A stretch of DNA of 64,000 nt from Dendrolimus kikuchii (GCA_019925095.2 CM034405.1:11929401-11993400); one strand, 5' to 3'; shown: positions 45,684-59,082, numbered from the stretch's first letter. Notes: generated from the sequence alone by a model not told the origin. Program-made: numbers and translations.

Positions 45684-47932
45684 GTGAGTGGCTTCCTACT
45701 GATACCATTTGGAATATTGACAACGAATTTTACTTTTATTAATGAACTTTATTTAATTATTTTGATTTTATTAACCTTAGTATTTATCATTTTAACAGTT
45801 AATTGTTTTTCTACGATCGGTAGCTAAGGTCTATTGATCTAAGTGTTAGCTTACCTAGTTTACTGTAATGCAAATGCGGTCCCGGGCTCAATATTAAATA
45901 TTTACATATGATGATTTTATAAGATTCCCGTTTTTACAAAAGGTCATGAAATTTTAAAAGGTCTTGGCCCTTAAATTGATACTGGTACTTAAAATCTAAT
46001 TTATACATAACCAAATAGCTAAATTAATGTAAGCATTAAAAGTCAGTATTATTAAATACGTGCATACACGGCTGTTAAAAAATATATTCATCACAAATGA
46101 CAAGCACGAAGGTAAAATAAAATTAATATAACAGAAGTCTATTTTTCTTGCTAAGAAGTTTCCTTGATACAACCAAGCTACGCCCAACCCGCCTCTCTTT
46201 TCCCGTGTCGCCTGATCTTCATAAAGTTGAATATATGTAAATAATACAATTTAGACTTTAATCAGAAATTAAATGTTACTAATCAACTGTTGGAAGTAGC
46301 TATGATGAGATGATTACCCTTACTTCTTAATTAGCAAACGTTCCCTAAACGGATACACTTTAATGCAATGAATTTGACTCACTGAGATGAATTTTGATAT
46401 CTCAGATAATAACAATGTTATTTTTCTTATATATTATTTATCGCTAGGCTTTTATCTGCTTAGACTTGGATTTTGCGAGGACTATGCATTTCGAAAGTTG
46501 GAATAACCATGGAAATTAATTTAGATATACAAAAAAATCTATAAAAAAATAAAAATCATCAAACAATCTACAGATATTTTGACTTGAACAAAAACATTTT
46601 TTTATTCAAGTCAAAGTACCTATAAACAAATTAAAATTTTATTTATATTTAAACGTAATATAATGTAAGTTACTTAATTTCAGTGTTTAGTTTTAATTTA
46701 AATTTATTATTATTAATTACAAATATGCATTTAAAGTGATTTGGTTGAATAAATAAATAATAAAACATCAGTTTTAATTTATCACTTCGCTAATTCATTA
46801 GTCGATACACGACAATGTAGAACTGAAATGCAAATTTAAGTTTCGAACATATGAAACCTTTTCAATTTTTGAACCGTATTCATTGCTTCCAAGTGTAAAC
46901 AGTAAAGGAGCTCAGTGAAACCAGTTTGCACATCTGAAGCTGTTAAGCCTAATCATCATTGCTGTTTAAGCACCTTCACAGCGTCCCTGGCATCCGTGAC
47001 AGTGACGACGGTTCAAGATTTCGGCGTTTTAACCATACTAAATATTGAGAGTCGTTTGAGACAAGTCGAAGATCTACTACCGGTGTTTTTGTATAAGAAC
47101 AAAGTACTTGTTATACTAAAGTACAAAACTTTAAACATGACTAGTAAACTCATGTTTAAGTAAACCAAATTAGGCACCAGGCACACTACGAATTTTTTGT
47201 GAGATTTTTTTTCGAAAATCTATTATATGAAACCTTCTATGAAAATGTGTGCACTCAAAATTATTCCCATGCCGTATTTACGTTCTGTAAATTACTACAG
47301 ATTACATGGTTTTTTAGGCGTTAAATAATACAATTTTTCTTGGTACGGGTTTAATTTGTGACTCGTTAATTATTGCAAAGTTACGATTATTAATTTTTTT
47401 TATTAAATAGTTTAGAAATATTAATTTATATTGCCAAATCGCAATTGACAATAGACAGATAACTCTTTATGTGCACCTTTAAAGAATTCTTACAAACTAG
47501 TACTCTTTTGTTTATGTACAAAAGGCGATCGTATCGCTAAAAAACAATCTCTTCAGACAACCCGTGGCAGACTACTGTTGATTTGGAATGGGAATTCCAT
47601 AACCCATGGTATACATAATTATTATACGATTACTTACATTTAACAATTAACAAAGCAAAAATATGAATTTTATTGGAATAGCCCATGTTTCACCTTTAAG
47701 TACATTTCACATTAATTATTATTATTATATACTTTTATAAGACAATAATGGGCCAACCTGAATGGCGCAGATACCCAAACTTAGCACGATTGACAATTAA
47801 AGTGGTAAGCAACGGCAGACTAAAAGGCTATGAAAATTAAATCACAGGCTAAACAACCTACAGCTGATTTTGGGCTTTGCTATTTCAATATAATAAAAAA
47901 AACAAATTAATAACATCTATACAACACACCTA

Positions 47933-48226
47933 TACTAATATTATACAGAGGTAAAGTTTGTGACGTTGTAGGGGTTAATCTCTGGATCTACTAAACCGAA
48001 TTTAAAAATTCTTTTACTGTTCGAAAGCTACGTTAACAGGCGGTGTCATAGGCTATATAACATGACGCTTTATACCACGGGAGCGGGAAAGAGCGCGGGT
48101 GAAACCGCGCCGGGCCGCTAGTTTGTTATATAGGTATGTATTTTGTTGGTTTAGTAGATCCAGAGATTATCCCCTACAACGTCACACACTCACAAACTTT
48201 ACCTCTTTATAATATTCGTATAGATA
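47933..48226. repeat. Inverted pair of short repeats
   Basis: The left arm starts 'ctatactaatattatacaga' and includes 'gtaaagtttgtgacgttgta' and 'tctggatctactaaacc'. The right arm (about 48150-48226) is its reverse complement. A 'cgcgccgggccgctagt' end sits between them, which looks like a Helitron-type terminus. Confidence 0.75.
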
Positions 48227-48767
48227 ATAAAATATATTATTATATTTACAGGCATTGTATTATTTTCACAATATAATATTTTAATTAGTTCTTCTCTAGC
48301 TTATTCATTCGAATATCAAAATAGAAAAGCCTTTTGGACTAAACTTCACTTTTTAATAAATGACAACGCTTATAGCAGATTGTTTTCAAGTTTTATAATT
48401 AAATTCACTAAATTTTCTCAAAGCTATAAGCCAGATTCATAAGCGGCAAAAAATTAAACTTTAAAGTTTTTATAATAGCCTTTTAAAGTGATTTATATTA
48501 AAACATTAAGACTTTCGATATACACTTGGGCCGAATTTTCAATCACCAGTTAAAAATTACTCATAAGAATACCATACAATATGGTAAAATTATAAATGAC
48601 AGTTGCATGAATAAAAATTTGAAATGTTTCATTTTTTAATCTAGCCAGATTGTAAATTATTTGACTGATAAATTTTGTCTGATCGTTGAAAAATCGGCAT
48701 ACTTAGACGAACGAATACAGATACTAGCGCCTATGTGTACCAATGCGTAAAATGAAGTAAAGCATAT

Positions 48768-49220
48768 TGTTACGAGTTGCAGGACTCGAATTAAAATGCC
48801 GTTGGAATTATTATAGAATTTATTAGAACTATACAAACACGTATAACACAGGTACAAATATAACTGAACACAACCAGTCCAAACGTAAAGCACGATTCAA
48901 TAACACGCGCAAAGTCCGTCACTAACGTCTTGCTTCACTTGTGCCTATCGCTACACTGCCGATCTCTCCATTGGGCCATTGCTTTATACTGCATGGATAC
49001 AATATGTCTGCCAGACCGTGTGGACCGAATTTCTTAAAATCAGGTCGACACACCTGGCTAATGACTGCCATAAAAGATTACAATCCACAATGGGCTGTTT
49101 TCTAATCACAAATTTTAAACACAAAGTAAAGAAAAGAAGTCCAAATGTGGAAAGGTAATAAAGTGTGCTTTTATGATATGCAGGTATGAATCCACTTTTG
49201 TCGGCGTATAGATTGTAACA
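48768..49220 (-). mobile_element. Solo LTR copy 3
   Basis: A 453-bp unit from TGTTACGAG to TTGTAACA, flanked by a perfect ATAT target duplication (48764-48767 and 49221-49224). On the minus strand a TATAAAGC box lies at 48983-48989 and AATAAA at 48819-48824, about 165 nt downstream and about 50 nt before the LTR end. This arrangement is typical of an LTR promoter and terminator. Confidence 0.85.
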
Positions 49221-49934
49221 ATATTTTAAAATCTTGTGTGCGTAAATTTATGTAGTATACATGTTGTTTGTGTCTGTGTTAATAGTCATGTAGCAAATGG
49301 TAACTTTTCCACTTTTATCCATACTAATTCCATTATTAATTTTAATTGTTTAAAAAGGAAGTTCTCAATTCGTCTGTATGCTTTTTTTGTAAGTTTGTTA
49401 CTCGATTTCACAGTCAATTGTAAACCGATTTTCAAAATTTTTCTTTTAGTCCAGTGAGTATACCCCCGAATTGGTCTCATTGTCACCAAATCGAGAGAAA
49501 CCCTCGAAATTTGTGAACCGACTTTTCTTTGTTACACGATATCATGGTCAATTGTGGAGCGATCTTTATTCGTAGGTAAGTCTATATTCCCGAGGTGGCG
49601 CCATAGTCACCACGTTAGGATCTGATGAGCGGATTCTAGGTTTTAATTATTATTAAAGGTGTTTTTATTTAATTGATATCCACTGCAAAAAAGTGACATA
49701 CATAGTAGACTATATATTTCTTCTGTTCGTGTCCGAGCCCTCACTCTCGAAGACTTTTCGTCGTCCGTTTTCGTCTAATTGATCCAAAAACTTAAATAAA
49801 ACTTTAAAAAGAAGAAAGAAATAACAAAGATTTATGTATAACTATAACAACTAATGAAACATGCATTGTAATTTGGAAAGTGCACTTAAATATTGAAAAT
49901 AAACAAGCATAAGAAATTGTAAAATGAAAACGGA

Positions 49935-50199
49935 CGATGAAATACGCTTGAGAGTAAGGGTGTCACTGAATACCTCCTAAAGGGTAGTACCTACCGATTT
50001 TGATGCAATTTTTTGAGTGTGTTCAAGTGGATTTGAGAATGTTTTAGATTCACAATTGGACCTTGTGGCACTGGAATCGGGTTCAAGGATTTTGACGATT
50101 TTGTTTTGTGTTTATTTGAGGGGTCTCTCGGTGGTTTACACCACAATTTAACTAAAACACAGAATGTTATTTTTAGAGCAGGACAACGTCGCCCGCTAG
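49935..50199 (+). mobile_element. Helitron-like element, same family, diverged
   Basis: It shares 'gtgtgttcaagtggat', 'ttagattcacaattggacc' and 'ggcactggaatcgggttc' with 15703-15905. It ends with 'agcaggacaacgtcgcccg' and CTAG at 50196-50199 followed by T. The 5' border is uncertain. Confidence 0.6.
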
Positions 50200-50569
50200 T
50201 TATATATAAATGTTAAACATTTGGTTCAAAGTAAGAAATGTTGAGGGGATATTAGCACTACGCAAATTATACGTCTTCCTTTATTGGCGACTCGCATTTC
50301 GAGATGTCTTACAAAATGAGTTATGTTATAATGTAAAGCCATAAACAGAAAACACTTTGAACATTCTTAATTAAATGTGTGCAATTAAAATACGCGACAC
50401 TGTCTCATAATTAAAATGTGTTTTGTACGTTTGTCGTAATGTATTTTTAAGCTATTTCTATATGCTTTGTCGTAATTATTATTTAGTTGATTACAGTTCA
50501 TTTCAAACAACGTCCTATTGTATGGAAGAAAATATGTAAATAGAGAAATCAATATGGTGATTCTATAGT

Positions 50570-50845
50570 TCAGCAATTTCCTGCGGCCGGTCGGCCTGTC
50601 GTAAGAGGCGACAAAACAACCCACAGCCAGGTGGTAGGGTATTTTCCCGACTGGATGTCGACCATCCCTGTTCTAGAGTATGCCGCCATAACAACCTTGT
50701 GTTTTGTTCCGGCATTACTGACCAGATTCCAGTCTCCCTTAAGAGAGCCACAGCGCATTTGTAGCATATTTGGTGTAGCAAATGTCCATAGGCGATGGTA
50801 ACCGCTTTCCATTAAGTGGGCCGTCTGCCTATCTGCTGAACTCCT
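50570..50845 (-). repeat. Interspersed family F copy
   Basis: The minus strand reads 'gttcagcagataggcagacg', 'gaaagcggttaccatcgcct', 'ccctaccacctggctgtggg' and ends 'aggccgaccggccgcaggaa'. Confidence 0.65.
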
Positions 50846-50869
50846 GCAATAAAAAATAACATAATTAAA

Positions 50870-51010
50870 TATAGATATATAGATAGAAATAACACTTTCT
50901 GGAACACCAAAATATACAATTACAATAACAGACCATATTTACAATATTTTCTAGGCAATACAATAGGCGGCCTTATCGCTCAAAGCGATCTCTTCCAGGC
51001 TTGGGGGAAA
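50870..51010 (-). mobile_element. LINE 3' UTR fragment
   Basis: The minus strand has 'gcctggaagagatcgctttg', 'agcgataaggccgcctattg' and ends near 'aaagtgttatttctatctat'. It resembles the tail of the LINE at 53550-53680. A similar minus-strand piece is at 60570-60700. Confidence 0.55.
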
Positions 51011-53099
51011 AGGTGGGGAAAAAGGCAATAAATACATAAATACTCAAACTAATTTAAGAAATAAATATACAAATACATACATATATATATAGACACACAC
51101 ACACATATATTACTACATTTCAAAATACATAAGTTATTATAATAAATGTATTAGCATGATTATATTGTGTTAATCATACATAGAGCTATTTGTGGACAAA
51201 TAGTGTTTTCTGAGCAATTTTCTAAATGTAAATAATGAATAAATATATTTTCTATCTATTTCGTGAAAAAGTTTGATAACGCTGCAATTTACGTTTTATG
51301 GGTGTGTCAGCCATACCGTCCTATTTGTAATAAGATTAAGTCATAATGTGTTGATTTTGAAAGGGACATCTCACAAGGAAGATTATAAAATTCGACGGTT
51401 TATTTTATTGCATATAAATATTATAAATAAATATTTTAAAGTGTTTAATTGTAGGGATTTATATTATTGACTATTATTACTACTGGACAGGCTGCTGTCA
51501 TGTTTCGTGCCTGCTTGATTAGTCACATTTTGACGCTGGTAGTCAAAGCACTTAAGAGAAACCCAATTAATTAAAAAGTTATTTATTTTATAATATTTTA
51601 GTCAATTTCATGAAACGTAATTTACAATATTTGACAAAAATATATAAATTAAAAAATGAATAAATACAATTAAAAAATCACATATCACTACAAAACAATT
51701 ACTTTGGCAGCCATTTGCAATATTAGTTCCAATTATTCACGTAAGCGGTGCAACACATTGACCCAATAGTCGTACAAAAATCAGTCCAGTGGATAAAAGA
51801 AGTCAGTGATTTATACACAGCAAAGCTTAATTTTTTTTTATTAATATACCTACATAAATTAAATCATACATTATATAATGTGTAAACTTTAAATTAAATT
51901 CTTAAGTACAATATCAGTCAACACGTCTGTTGAAATAAATCAGCCCCTGAACTACCCCACAAAATAATCTACGAGCTTGCGAAGCAACCCTTGTTAAAGT
52001 GCACAACTTGTCTAATGTCGGTTAGCAGGAAATCCCCGTGACAAAACAAATCCAACCACGACGCCACGTTCTTGGTCTGTTGGTGCTTTCACGGAATAAA
52101 GTTTACGAAACCAGTGTTGGATTAAACTGTTCTATTCTTTATACTTGAAACTGTATGGATCGCATTCTAGAACAATCCTCATCCTAGCATTAAATCCCAG
52201 TTACGTTCGATTCGGAGCCTGGGATCCGCTTTTCACCTTTTACTTACTTCTTTTACTCCTCTGTTTCGCTCAGTATGAATCATCCAACGTGGCTATAATC
52301 TGCATGTCTTACATCCGTGAATTTATGAAGAAAAATACGGTTAATCTTAAAGGTTGACGATTCACCGTGTAATATTATTTTCTAAAAAATAATCTTATTA
52401 TTGATTATAATTTAATTAAAAATTGTTGTAGGATATTAGTTGTTTTTAAGTAAGAATTGTATGTTTGTATTGAAAATGTAACTTTTATAGTTGCTACAAG
52501 AACTCCCTTATATAGTGACAATCAAAGAGCTACAATTTGGTTGAGTAGATACTGAAATACATGTGACAATTGTATATAGATTTAGTTCCGTTGTCAACCT
52601 TTGTGGCAAATCAAACAATAACAATCAAAATTTAAAAAAAAGTACGCCACATTGTAATCAAAACTTTTGATTACAATTCAAAAGTCATAAAAGCCGGAGC
52701 CGGACAAACATGAAACTACGTTACAAACTAGTGCTCATGATTATATTGTGTGGAAATATCATCCAGCATCTATTTTCATTGAAGGGTCGTGGCATGTTAA
52801 TGTCTAATTGTCAACCTTTTAAAACATATGTCTACTAACATTATTAAAAGCTTATAAGGATAGTCGAAATTTGGCATAGTGTAATTAAAACCCTGTTAGT
52901 GTTGGCAAATACACAACATCAACACTTAACATCCATTGAGGACTGGCCAGAAACTAATTCTGAGTTGACCCGGCCCCTCTACCACGGATTTAGGATCGCG
53001 GCGCGTTACACGATTAAACAGGACTTAATAGAAATGTAACCATTTCAATACGAAAAGTTTCTAAACACATGATAATGTGACAACTTTTAAAAAGTTATA

Positions 53100-53704
53100 A
53101 GTGGTAGAGTCGTGCTGGAATCTTGTCTTAATTATAGCTCTTAGGGTCGGCTCGATCAATGTGATACCATGCTCTTACAGAATATCGGCGGGAAAAGTCG
53201 GTTTTGTTTTTGTTAAAAAACACCCTTCGTCCTTTGTAGGAAACTCTTTTGCCGTACAGGCTGTTCGCCTGTGGAACTCCCTCCCCTTGAAACTCAGACA
53301 AGCTACATCCATTTGTACATTCAAACACTTGATCACTGACCATTATTTGTTCATTAAATAAAATTTGTTGCAGTAAATGGAATTCTATTATTGTTCGCAT
53401 GTAAGTATATGTAATTTATATTATTATAATCTATTTAATTATGTATATATATATCTATATTAGTTTATTATTGTTATTATTTTCTTTTTTTTTCTTTATT
53501 ACGATTGAATTAGTCTTTTAATTTAGTTAAACCTTCAAATATTTTTTCTTGTAATGTCTCCTTGGACATCGGATTGCCCGGAAGAGATCGCTATAAGCGA
53601 TAAGGCCGCCCATTGTTCTAATGGAATAGTATTTATATTAAATGTCTAGGTTTAAGTTATGGTGAACAATAAAGAGTTTTCATTCATTCATTCATTCATT
53701 CATT
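53100..53704 (+). mobile_element. CR1/Jockey-like LINE, 3' end
   Basis: Only the last part of the reverse transcriptase is left (to 53361). It ends SYRISAGKVGFVFVKKHPSS, FVGNSFAVQAVRLWNSLPLK and TSICTFKHLITDHYL. The A-V/I-RLWNSLP block is the usual C-terminal signature of these LINEs. The 3' UTR has 'gtctccttggacatcgg', the small palindrome 'cgctataagcgat' and an AATAAA at about 53667, and ends in (CATT)n at about 53680-53704. Its 5' border is not clear. Confidence 0.75.
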
Positions 53705-55176
53705 CACCCGTAGAAGTTATACAACTAGGACGCGTATACAAAATTGCTATCTCACTCTTCGGTGAGGCAACCAGGGTTGCTCTCGATTCCCTTGCGCTCT
53801 ACAAATAAGCTCCTAACTTGGTGACTATAGGACCATCTCGGGAGGTAAAAAATTTCTAAATCGATCCACAATTAACGTAGAAATGAAAATGTAATACTTA
53901 CACGCATATACAAGCTTTTTGTTCAAGAATTTAGGCGAACGGTGTTTTTAATTAGGGTTATTCTCGATTTCTCTGGGATCAGATTCACTCATCAAATCCT
54001 GACATGGGTGACCATGGTACTACCTTGGGAATACTCCCGAGTGTGTACCCACTTACGAGTAAAGAAAAAATAATAATATTTGTTTAAAATTGACTGGGAT
54101 ATCGTGTTACGAAAACGTCGGTCAACAATTTTCGTGAGTTTCTCTAATTCTTTGAAATTCACTCATCAGATCCCGATATGGTGACAATGGGACCAATTCG
54201 AGAGTATAATCTATCGATTAAAAGATTTGAAGAATAAGAAAATTGGTTGGAAAGAATTTGAAAATTGGTTCACAATCGACGGAGAAACCGAGTAATGAAC
54301 ATACAAAAAAAAATACAGACGAACAGAACTTTTTTTAGGTCGGTTAAAATAGAATACAATATGCATAACTGCATACTAGCTTAACAATATTATTGTGAAA
54401 CAAGGTATTTATAATTTTGGGTTCCTCAAAATGAGATCATATAGTTCTTTATAGTTCGGCGGTAGAGGATCACTTTGAGCACATTTGATGATTTGTAAAT
54501 CTGATGTTTGTATTACAAAAACAGTGTCTATTCAAATTCCGCATATCTGGATCTTTCACTTGCCTAAAACTTAAATAGCTAGATCGAGAATTCTTTGAAG
54601 TAACTGCTGCTAAAGTTTCAATGAAAGACACTAAATAATTCGTCAACGAGACGGTAATTTTCGGAAAAGCGCAAGGATCCGCTTCAAGTCTATTACGGCG
54701 AAGGAAATTAATTTCCAAATATAAATAAATTCTATTTACTTCTGCTCAGCGAACCGTAACGCATTTAGAGCAGGGGGAATTTCGCCGCTTTCGGTGTGAA
54801 TCGTTTTGGTAACAATTTAAACGGAGAAATCGTAAATGTTTATTTGGAAGTGGGGCGTTTCTTTTGGCCGCGGGGCGACGTCGTTATAGGTCTTTAATGG
54901 CCAATAAAGTGTCAACGCCCGCGCTTCGCAGTAGATAAGTGTACCACCTGAAACAACCATTGGTACAAAAGACCACTGTAAATACTTATAATTACCAAAA
55001 TGACTGAGATTTTTGAGATATTTTAAACTAGCACTTAATCCGACTTCATCGACGACCGTACGCTACTGTAACCATGAAAGAAAGAAGCATGGAAGATCTA
55101 TAACACTGAAACTCATATTTTTATATTATACTTGCGCTCTCAACTTTGGATTTCTTCAAAACAATCTTTGTTTCAG

Positions 55177-55307
55177 ATCCTCCAGTAGTTTCTCTCTCAT
55201 TGGGCAGCACGTTAAATCCGCATGACATCAAAGAAAATGATGACGTATATTTCGAGTGTTCGGTTCGAGCGAATCCACGGGAGCATCGTATATCATGGTA
55301 TCATAAT
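55177..55307 (+). CDS. Sidestep-family Ig receptor, exon for first half of Ig4
   Basis: This 131-nt exon enters in phase 1 after the strong acceptor TCTTTGTTTCAG and leaves in phase 0 at donor GTAAGT (55308). With the T carried from the previous exon it reads YPPVVSLSLGSTLNPHDIKE, then NDDVYFECSVRANPREHRIS and WYHN. YPPVV-x-L-x-LG-x-x-LNP, DDVYFEC and VRANPREHRISW are close to invariant in Sidestep Ig4, making this the most diagnostic exon of the set. The first cysteine (FEC) and core tryptophan (SWYHN) are present. A 9.5-kb repeat-filled intron precedes it. Confidence 0.94.
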
Positions 55308-55695
55308 GTAAGTTTTTTTTTCTATATAATCTGCAGACAAGCACACACATTGTATCCTTGTTACGTCACGTTTCACGCACCAATTTATTGATGTATGATT
55401 TAGCAAAGCTAGACTATGGTCAATGTATGAACGTGGTGCTATGTAAATACAGATAATAGATATCGCCGTTAGAGCTGTAGCTAAGATTGAACAATTATAA
55501 TATAATATATTGTCAAAAACCTCCAATCTCATAAACGTGTCAATATCATAAAAGTGATAATATTACCGCCAAAAACTTCGAAGAAAATAATCATAAATAA
55601 AAAAATAAACGTATTGGTCTTCCATATCTATAATATTATAAAATTCTAAACATGCCATGTCTGTATATTGAAGATATTTAAAAAAACAACTGAAA

Positions 55696-56389
55696 TCTAT
55701 ATATATAAAAATGAATCGCAAAATGTGTTGGTAAGCGCATAACTCAACAACGCCTGGACCAATTTGGCCAATTTTTTTTAATGTTCGTTGAAGTCCAAGG
55801 ATAGTTTTTACGGTAAGAAAAATTCGAATGATTGCCGGGAAAACCCTAAAAACAGCCCTTTTCTTTTTCCCATACAAACGTTTTCTAACTAAAATGTAGA
55901 GTCAATTTGAACTTTATTGCTATTCAATAAAGTTCATATTAAAATTCAAGCTTTCACTGTTGTCTAAGCAACGTAGGTGTGTTCCTAACGCTAAAGAGTC
56001 AATTTGCACTTTATTACCGCTGCACAAAGTTCATATTCAATCATATCTATCAAAAGAGTGTGCGTGTGCGCGTTGGAGGATCTAATGTCGCGTGCCGAAA
56101 CTAAAACAAAAGAAATAATATCGCGAAGCCGACCAAATTGAAAATCAGTACTAATGATCTATGGCTCTTACATTTTGTGACTATTCAATTTGGTTGGTCA
56201 AGTGGGTCCCAGAAGGGTGGCCAAAGTTCGTGCAAGCGAAGATACTTTGGTCACCCGAGCTGAACCCCACACACCGCCCTATCACCAGGGTGACGGTTCT
56301 GTTCAGGAGAATTTTTTACCCCGCCTATAAAATAGGTAGGAACAAAAAACTGCCACATTCCAAATCTTTTTGACAGAACGAAGTCTGTC
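55696..56389 (+). mobile_element. Helitron-like element inserted in a family A copy
   Basis: It starts TCTATATATATAAAAATGAA and 'tgttggtaagcgcataactc', the typical 5' end of lepidopteran non-autonomous Helitrons. It ends near 'gaacgaagtctgtcgggg' without a clear CTAG. On either side lie the two halves of a minus-strand family A repeat (55560-55690 and about 56390-56420), so this element either interrupted or replaced its centre. Confidence 0.6.
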
Positions 56390-56639
56390 GGGGTGGACGA
56401 AGTCGCGGGCATATCCTAATATAATATATAATAATTCTTGAAATATTGATGTGCATAATACGTAATGGATAATGTTTTTTTTATATAAAGTCTAATTTAA
56501 ATTAGGAACAATTAAGAAAGCAATATACTACAAGAATAAATTCAAATACTTGCCGTCTTGTTTTGTACTCCCCTCACGACGATCGAGTCATGAGTTCTCA
56601 CCAGTTGTACGTCACCCCGTCCGACGGGGGAAGTTATTC

Positions 56640-56755
56640 TTGTATATACAATGCACCACTCTGGGGCCAATTCCAGACACCTAGATCATAGTAAATAACG
56701 GAGTATTCGTATACAAAATTTATGAAGCCAGAAATTGAGCCCGGGAACTCGTAAG
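56640..56755 (-). mobile_element. tRNA-derived SINE, body fragment
   Basis: The minus strand has 'gagttcccgggctcaatttc', 'actccgttatttactatgat' and 'ctaggtgtctggaattgg'. The box A part is missing. Confidence 0.55.
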
Positions 56756-57424
56756 AGATGATAGCATATCAGTGGTTTCATTATAAGCGATGCGGAAGAC
56801 CGAACGTACCAAGCCGACCCTGATTTCGCAGTGAACACTCAGAACTCAACTCCGAATCTACTCTACAATGATAATGATTACAAGCTAGTTAATCTATTAA
56901 ATTAAAATTTCGGTCTTGTTTCCATTATTATAAAACCCGGTCAATGTCAATACCAAGTCATTTGATTTTAATTATCTCACGGGCAACTTGATAAATTACG
57001 TGTAGTGAACACAATAGACACAAATATCTTCAAAATTTAGAATTGATGGAGATAAACCTGGGTATTATGAAACGAAAAATAAGTGGATGATGGATTAGAT
57101 TGCCCTACAGACGGCGACGGAAGCTGACGAATTACTTCTAAAAATACTACAAAGCTCCTTCACGTCGGTCCCTCATTTTTGGCTATAATCAGCACCTTCA
57201 CTTAAAGACTCTAAAATTGTAATTATGATCAATTAATATAATTTAACATTAAACATTTTATTACTGATCTGTACACTTCCGTAGCCATTTCAGCAGAACA
57301 GAAACTCCTATTTCTTTATCGTATCCGTCTGTCTTTGTATATCATAGTTATTTTTCTTGGAAGCCCCTGTGTCTGTCTCTATGGATGTTTAGTAGTTACA
57401 GACATATACATTAACTAGGATTTA

Positions 57425-57725
57425 CTCGGGAATTAATTTTTTTTTAATCTAGGCATTTTAATTCATTCCCAAAAAAATTCCGGCGGGATTCCCAGGATAA
57501 AAAGTAGTGTAGATATTAAGTTTAAGACTTAACTGTCAATCAGCGTAACTCGCATCCCAAACAAACAGACAAAGCGACAGTCTGACAAAGAGAAAAGAAT
57601 CTAAAAAAAATACATCGTATTTTCGTCATTCATAATATAGTCTATACCAGTTGTTTTTTTAATAGCTTCAATGTCTAGACACGGCATGTTTAGAATTTTA
57701 TATTATAATATTATAGATACACCGC
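57425..57725 (+). repeat. Interspersed family A, 3' half
   Basis: It contains 'attcccaggataaaaagtag', 'tcatctcaaacaaacagac'-type sequence and the terminal 'gacacggcatgtttagaatt' plus 'taatattatagatac'. The 5' half is missing. Confidence 0.6.
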
Positions 57726-58178
57726 TGCAAGAAACTGTAATGAAATCACGAAAAAATAAGGATGTATGACAATATCCCATACAATAGAATAATATCCCAA
57801 ATGTTACAATGACAAATTATTTAATCTTTCAGTTATAATTTACTGTACTTACTGTATTGTAAAGACAGACGGACATGATATTTATAGTGTTTTATTTTTG
57901 CAAATAAGGCTTCGGAACCGTAAAAAGATTAAGTTTAAGAAATTATTGTTATGATAATCGTAAAATAATTTCAGATTCATTATTCAACAACTTATAACAT
58001 AGTGTAATGGCTCGACTATTCATGTTAGGTAAATTACTTTTGGGTTTAACTCTATTGTAATCAAAACACTTCGTGACCTTTGTCACGATTTACATTAGTC
58101 CGCCGCACGGACTTCTGTTAATCGATCAATATTTTGAATAGGAATACCAAAGTAGATAGTTAATTGAGACTTTGATAT

Positions 58179-58668
58179 TGTTACGAGTTAGCGGGGCTCG
58201 AATTAAAATACCGCTAGAATTATTATAAAGTTTATTAGAACTATACAAACACTTATAACACAGGTACATATATAACCGAACACAACAAATCCAAACGTAA
58301 TGCAGAAGGTCGTAATTCAATAAAACGCGCAAGATCCGTCAGTATTAGATTCCTGAATGTACACACGTCACGCCCGTATCGTAGTCGTAGCTCAACTGCC
58401 TCCTCTCTCCATCAGGCCTTCGTTTTATACTTCACAAATGCGCATGTGCCCACCCGGCAACGTCCACACAATTTCCCTAGTAATCGTAATCCACAACACC
58501 CGGCTAATGATGCAGCCACAAGTGGCCGTAAACGAGTACAATAGTACAATCGGTTGTTCTCTACAATAACTAGAAACGTATGCCAATAAATAAGTGAACA
58601 AAAGTAATAAAATGTGCTTTTACAGATTTGTACGTGGAATTTGTCTTTGTCGGGCCTAGGTTGTAACA
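58179..58668 (-). mobile_element. Solo LTR copy 4
   Basis: A 490-bp unit from TGTTACGAG to TTGTAACA with perfect ATAT target duplication (58175-58178 and 58669-58672). A minus-strand AAGTATAAAACG TATA box lies near 58428-58438, and AATAAA lies near the left end. It has the same orientation as the other three copies. Confidence 0.85.
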
Positions 58669-58789
58669 ATATATTGTTCCAACATTGCTTATTTTATTTG
58701 TAAGGCGACTTGAACTGTCATTTATGAACACACTCTTGAATGTATAACTAACTATCGGTTTCAGTAGACGTTGTCCTGCCCTGTCCTGA

Positions 58790-58880
58790 AAAAGTAAAAA
58801 TGTAGAACCCGATTCCAGCGCCACCTACCGGGTCTACTTATGAATCTAAAACATTCCCGGACCCACTCAAATACAATTTT
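58790..58880 (-). mobile_element. Helitron-like fragment
   Basis: The minus strand matches the middle of the 15703-15905 family: 'gagtgggtccgggaatg', 'ttagattcataagtagaccc', 'gtaggtggcgctgg' and 'aatcgggttc'. Both ends are missing. Confidence 0.6.
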
Positions 58881-58974
58881 TTTGTGTCTTGGGTTACATT
58901 ATTGAAGTTTTAGTTTTCCTTATTTAAAAAATAATAATAAACGTATAATAAATATAACCTATAATAATCTTATG

Positions 58975-59082
58975 AATGTCAAAGAAGCAAGTGAGGTGTG
59001 TAAGAATAAGCCTAAATGGCACTCTGTTGTTCGTGCCTACCCCGCAAGGGAACTGGCGTGAAGTTATGTATGTATGTATAAT
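58975..59082 (+). mobile_element. RTE-type LINE, 100-bp 3' remnant
   Basis: The stretch matches the RTE 3' terminus (NVKEASEVCKNKPKWHSVV ... ARELA, then GTGAAG) with a short (TATG)n tail. It is the fifth copy in the window sharing one 3' end. Confidence 0.8.

Larger units (their letters stand above)
45684..55176 (+). other. Intron between Ig3 and Ig4 (9.5 kb)
   Basis: A GT-AG intron (GTGAGT ... TTTCAG), phase 1. It holds an inverted pair of short repeats (47933-48226), a solo LTR (48768-49220), a Helitron-like piece (49935-50199), a family F copy (50570-50845), a minus-strand LINE tail (50870-51010) and a plus-strand LINE end (53100-53704). Several degenerate copies of one unclassified repeat lie at 49300-49640 and 53740-54330. 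I see nothing at 45830-47480 except a SINE-like scrap near 45830, and nothing clear at 51020-53090 or 54340-55170. Confidence 0.85.

Noticed and set aside
46915..47163. 82-residue plus-strand open frame
   Set aside because: No motif, no splice or promoter context, and an AT-rich second half; most likely chance within the intron.
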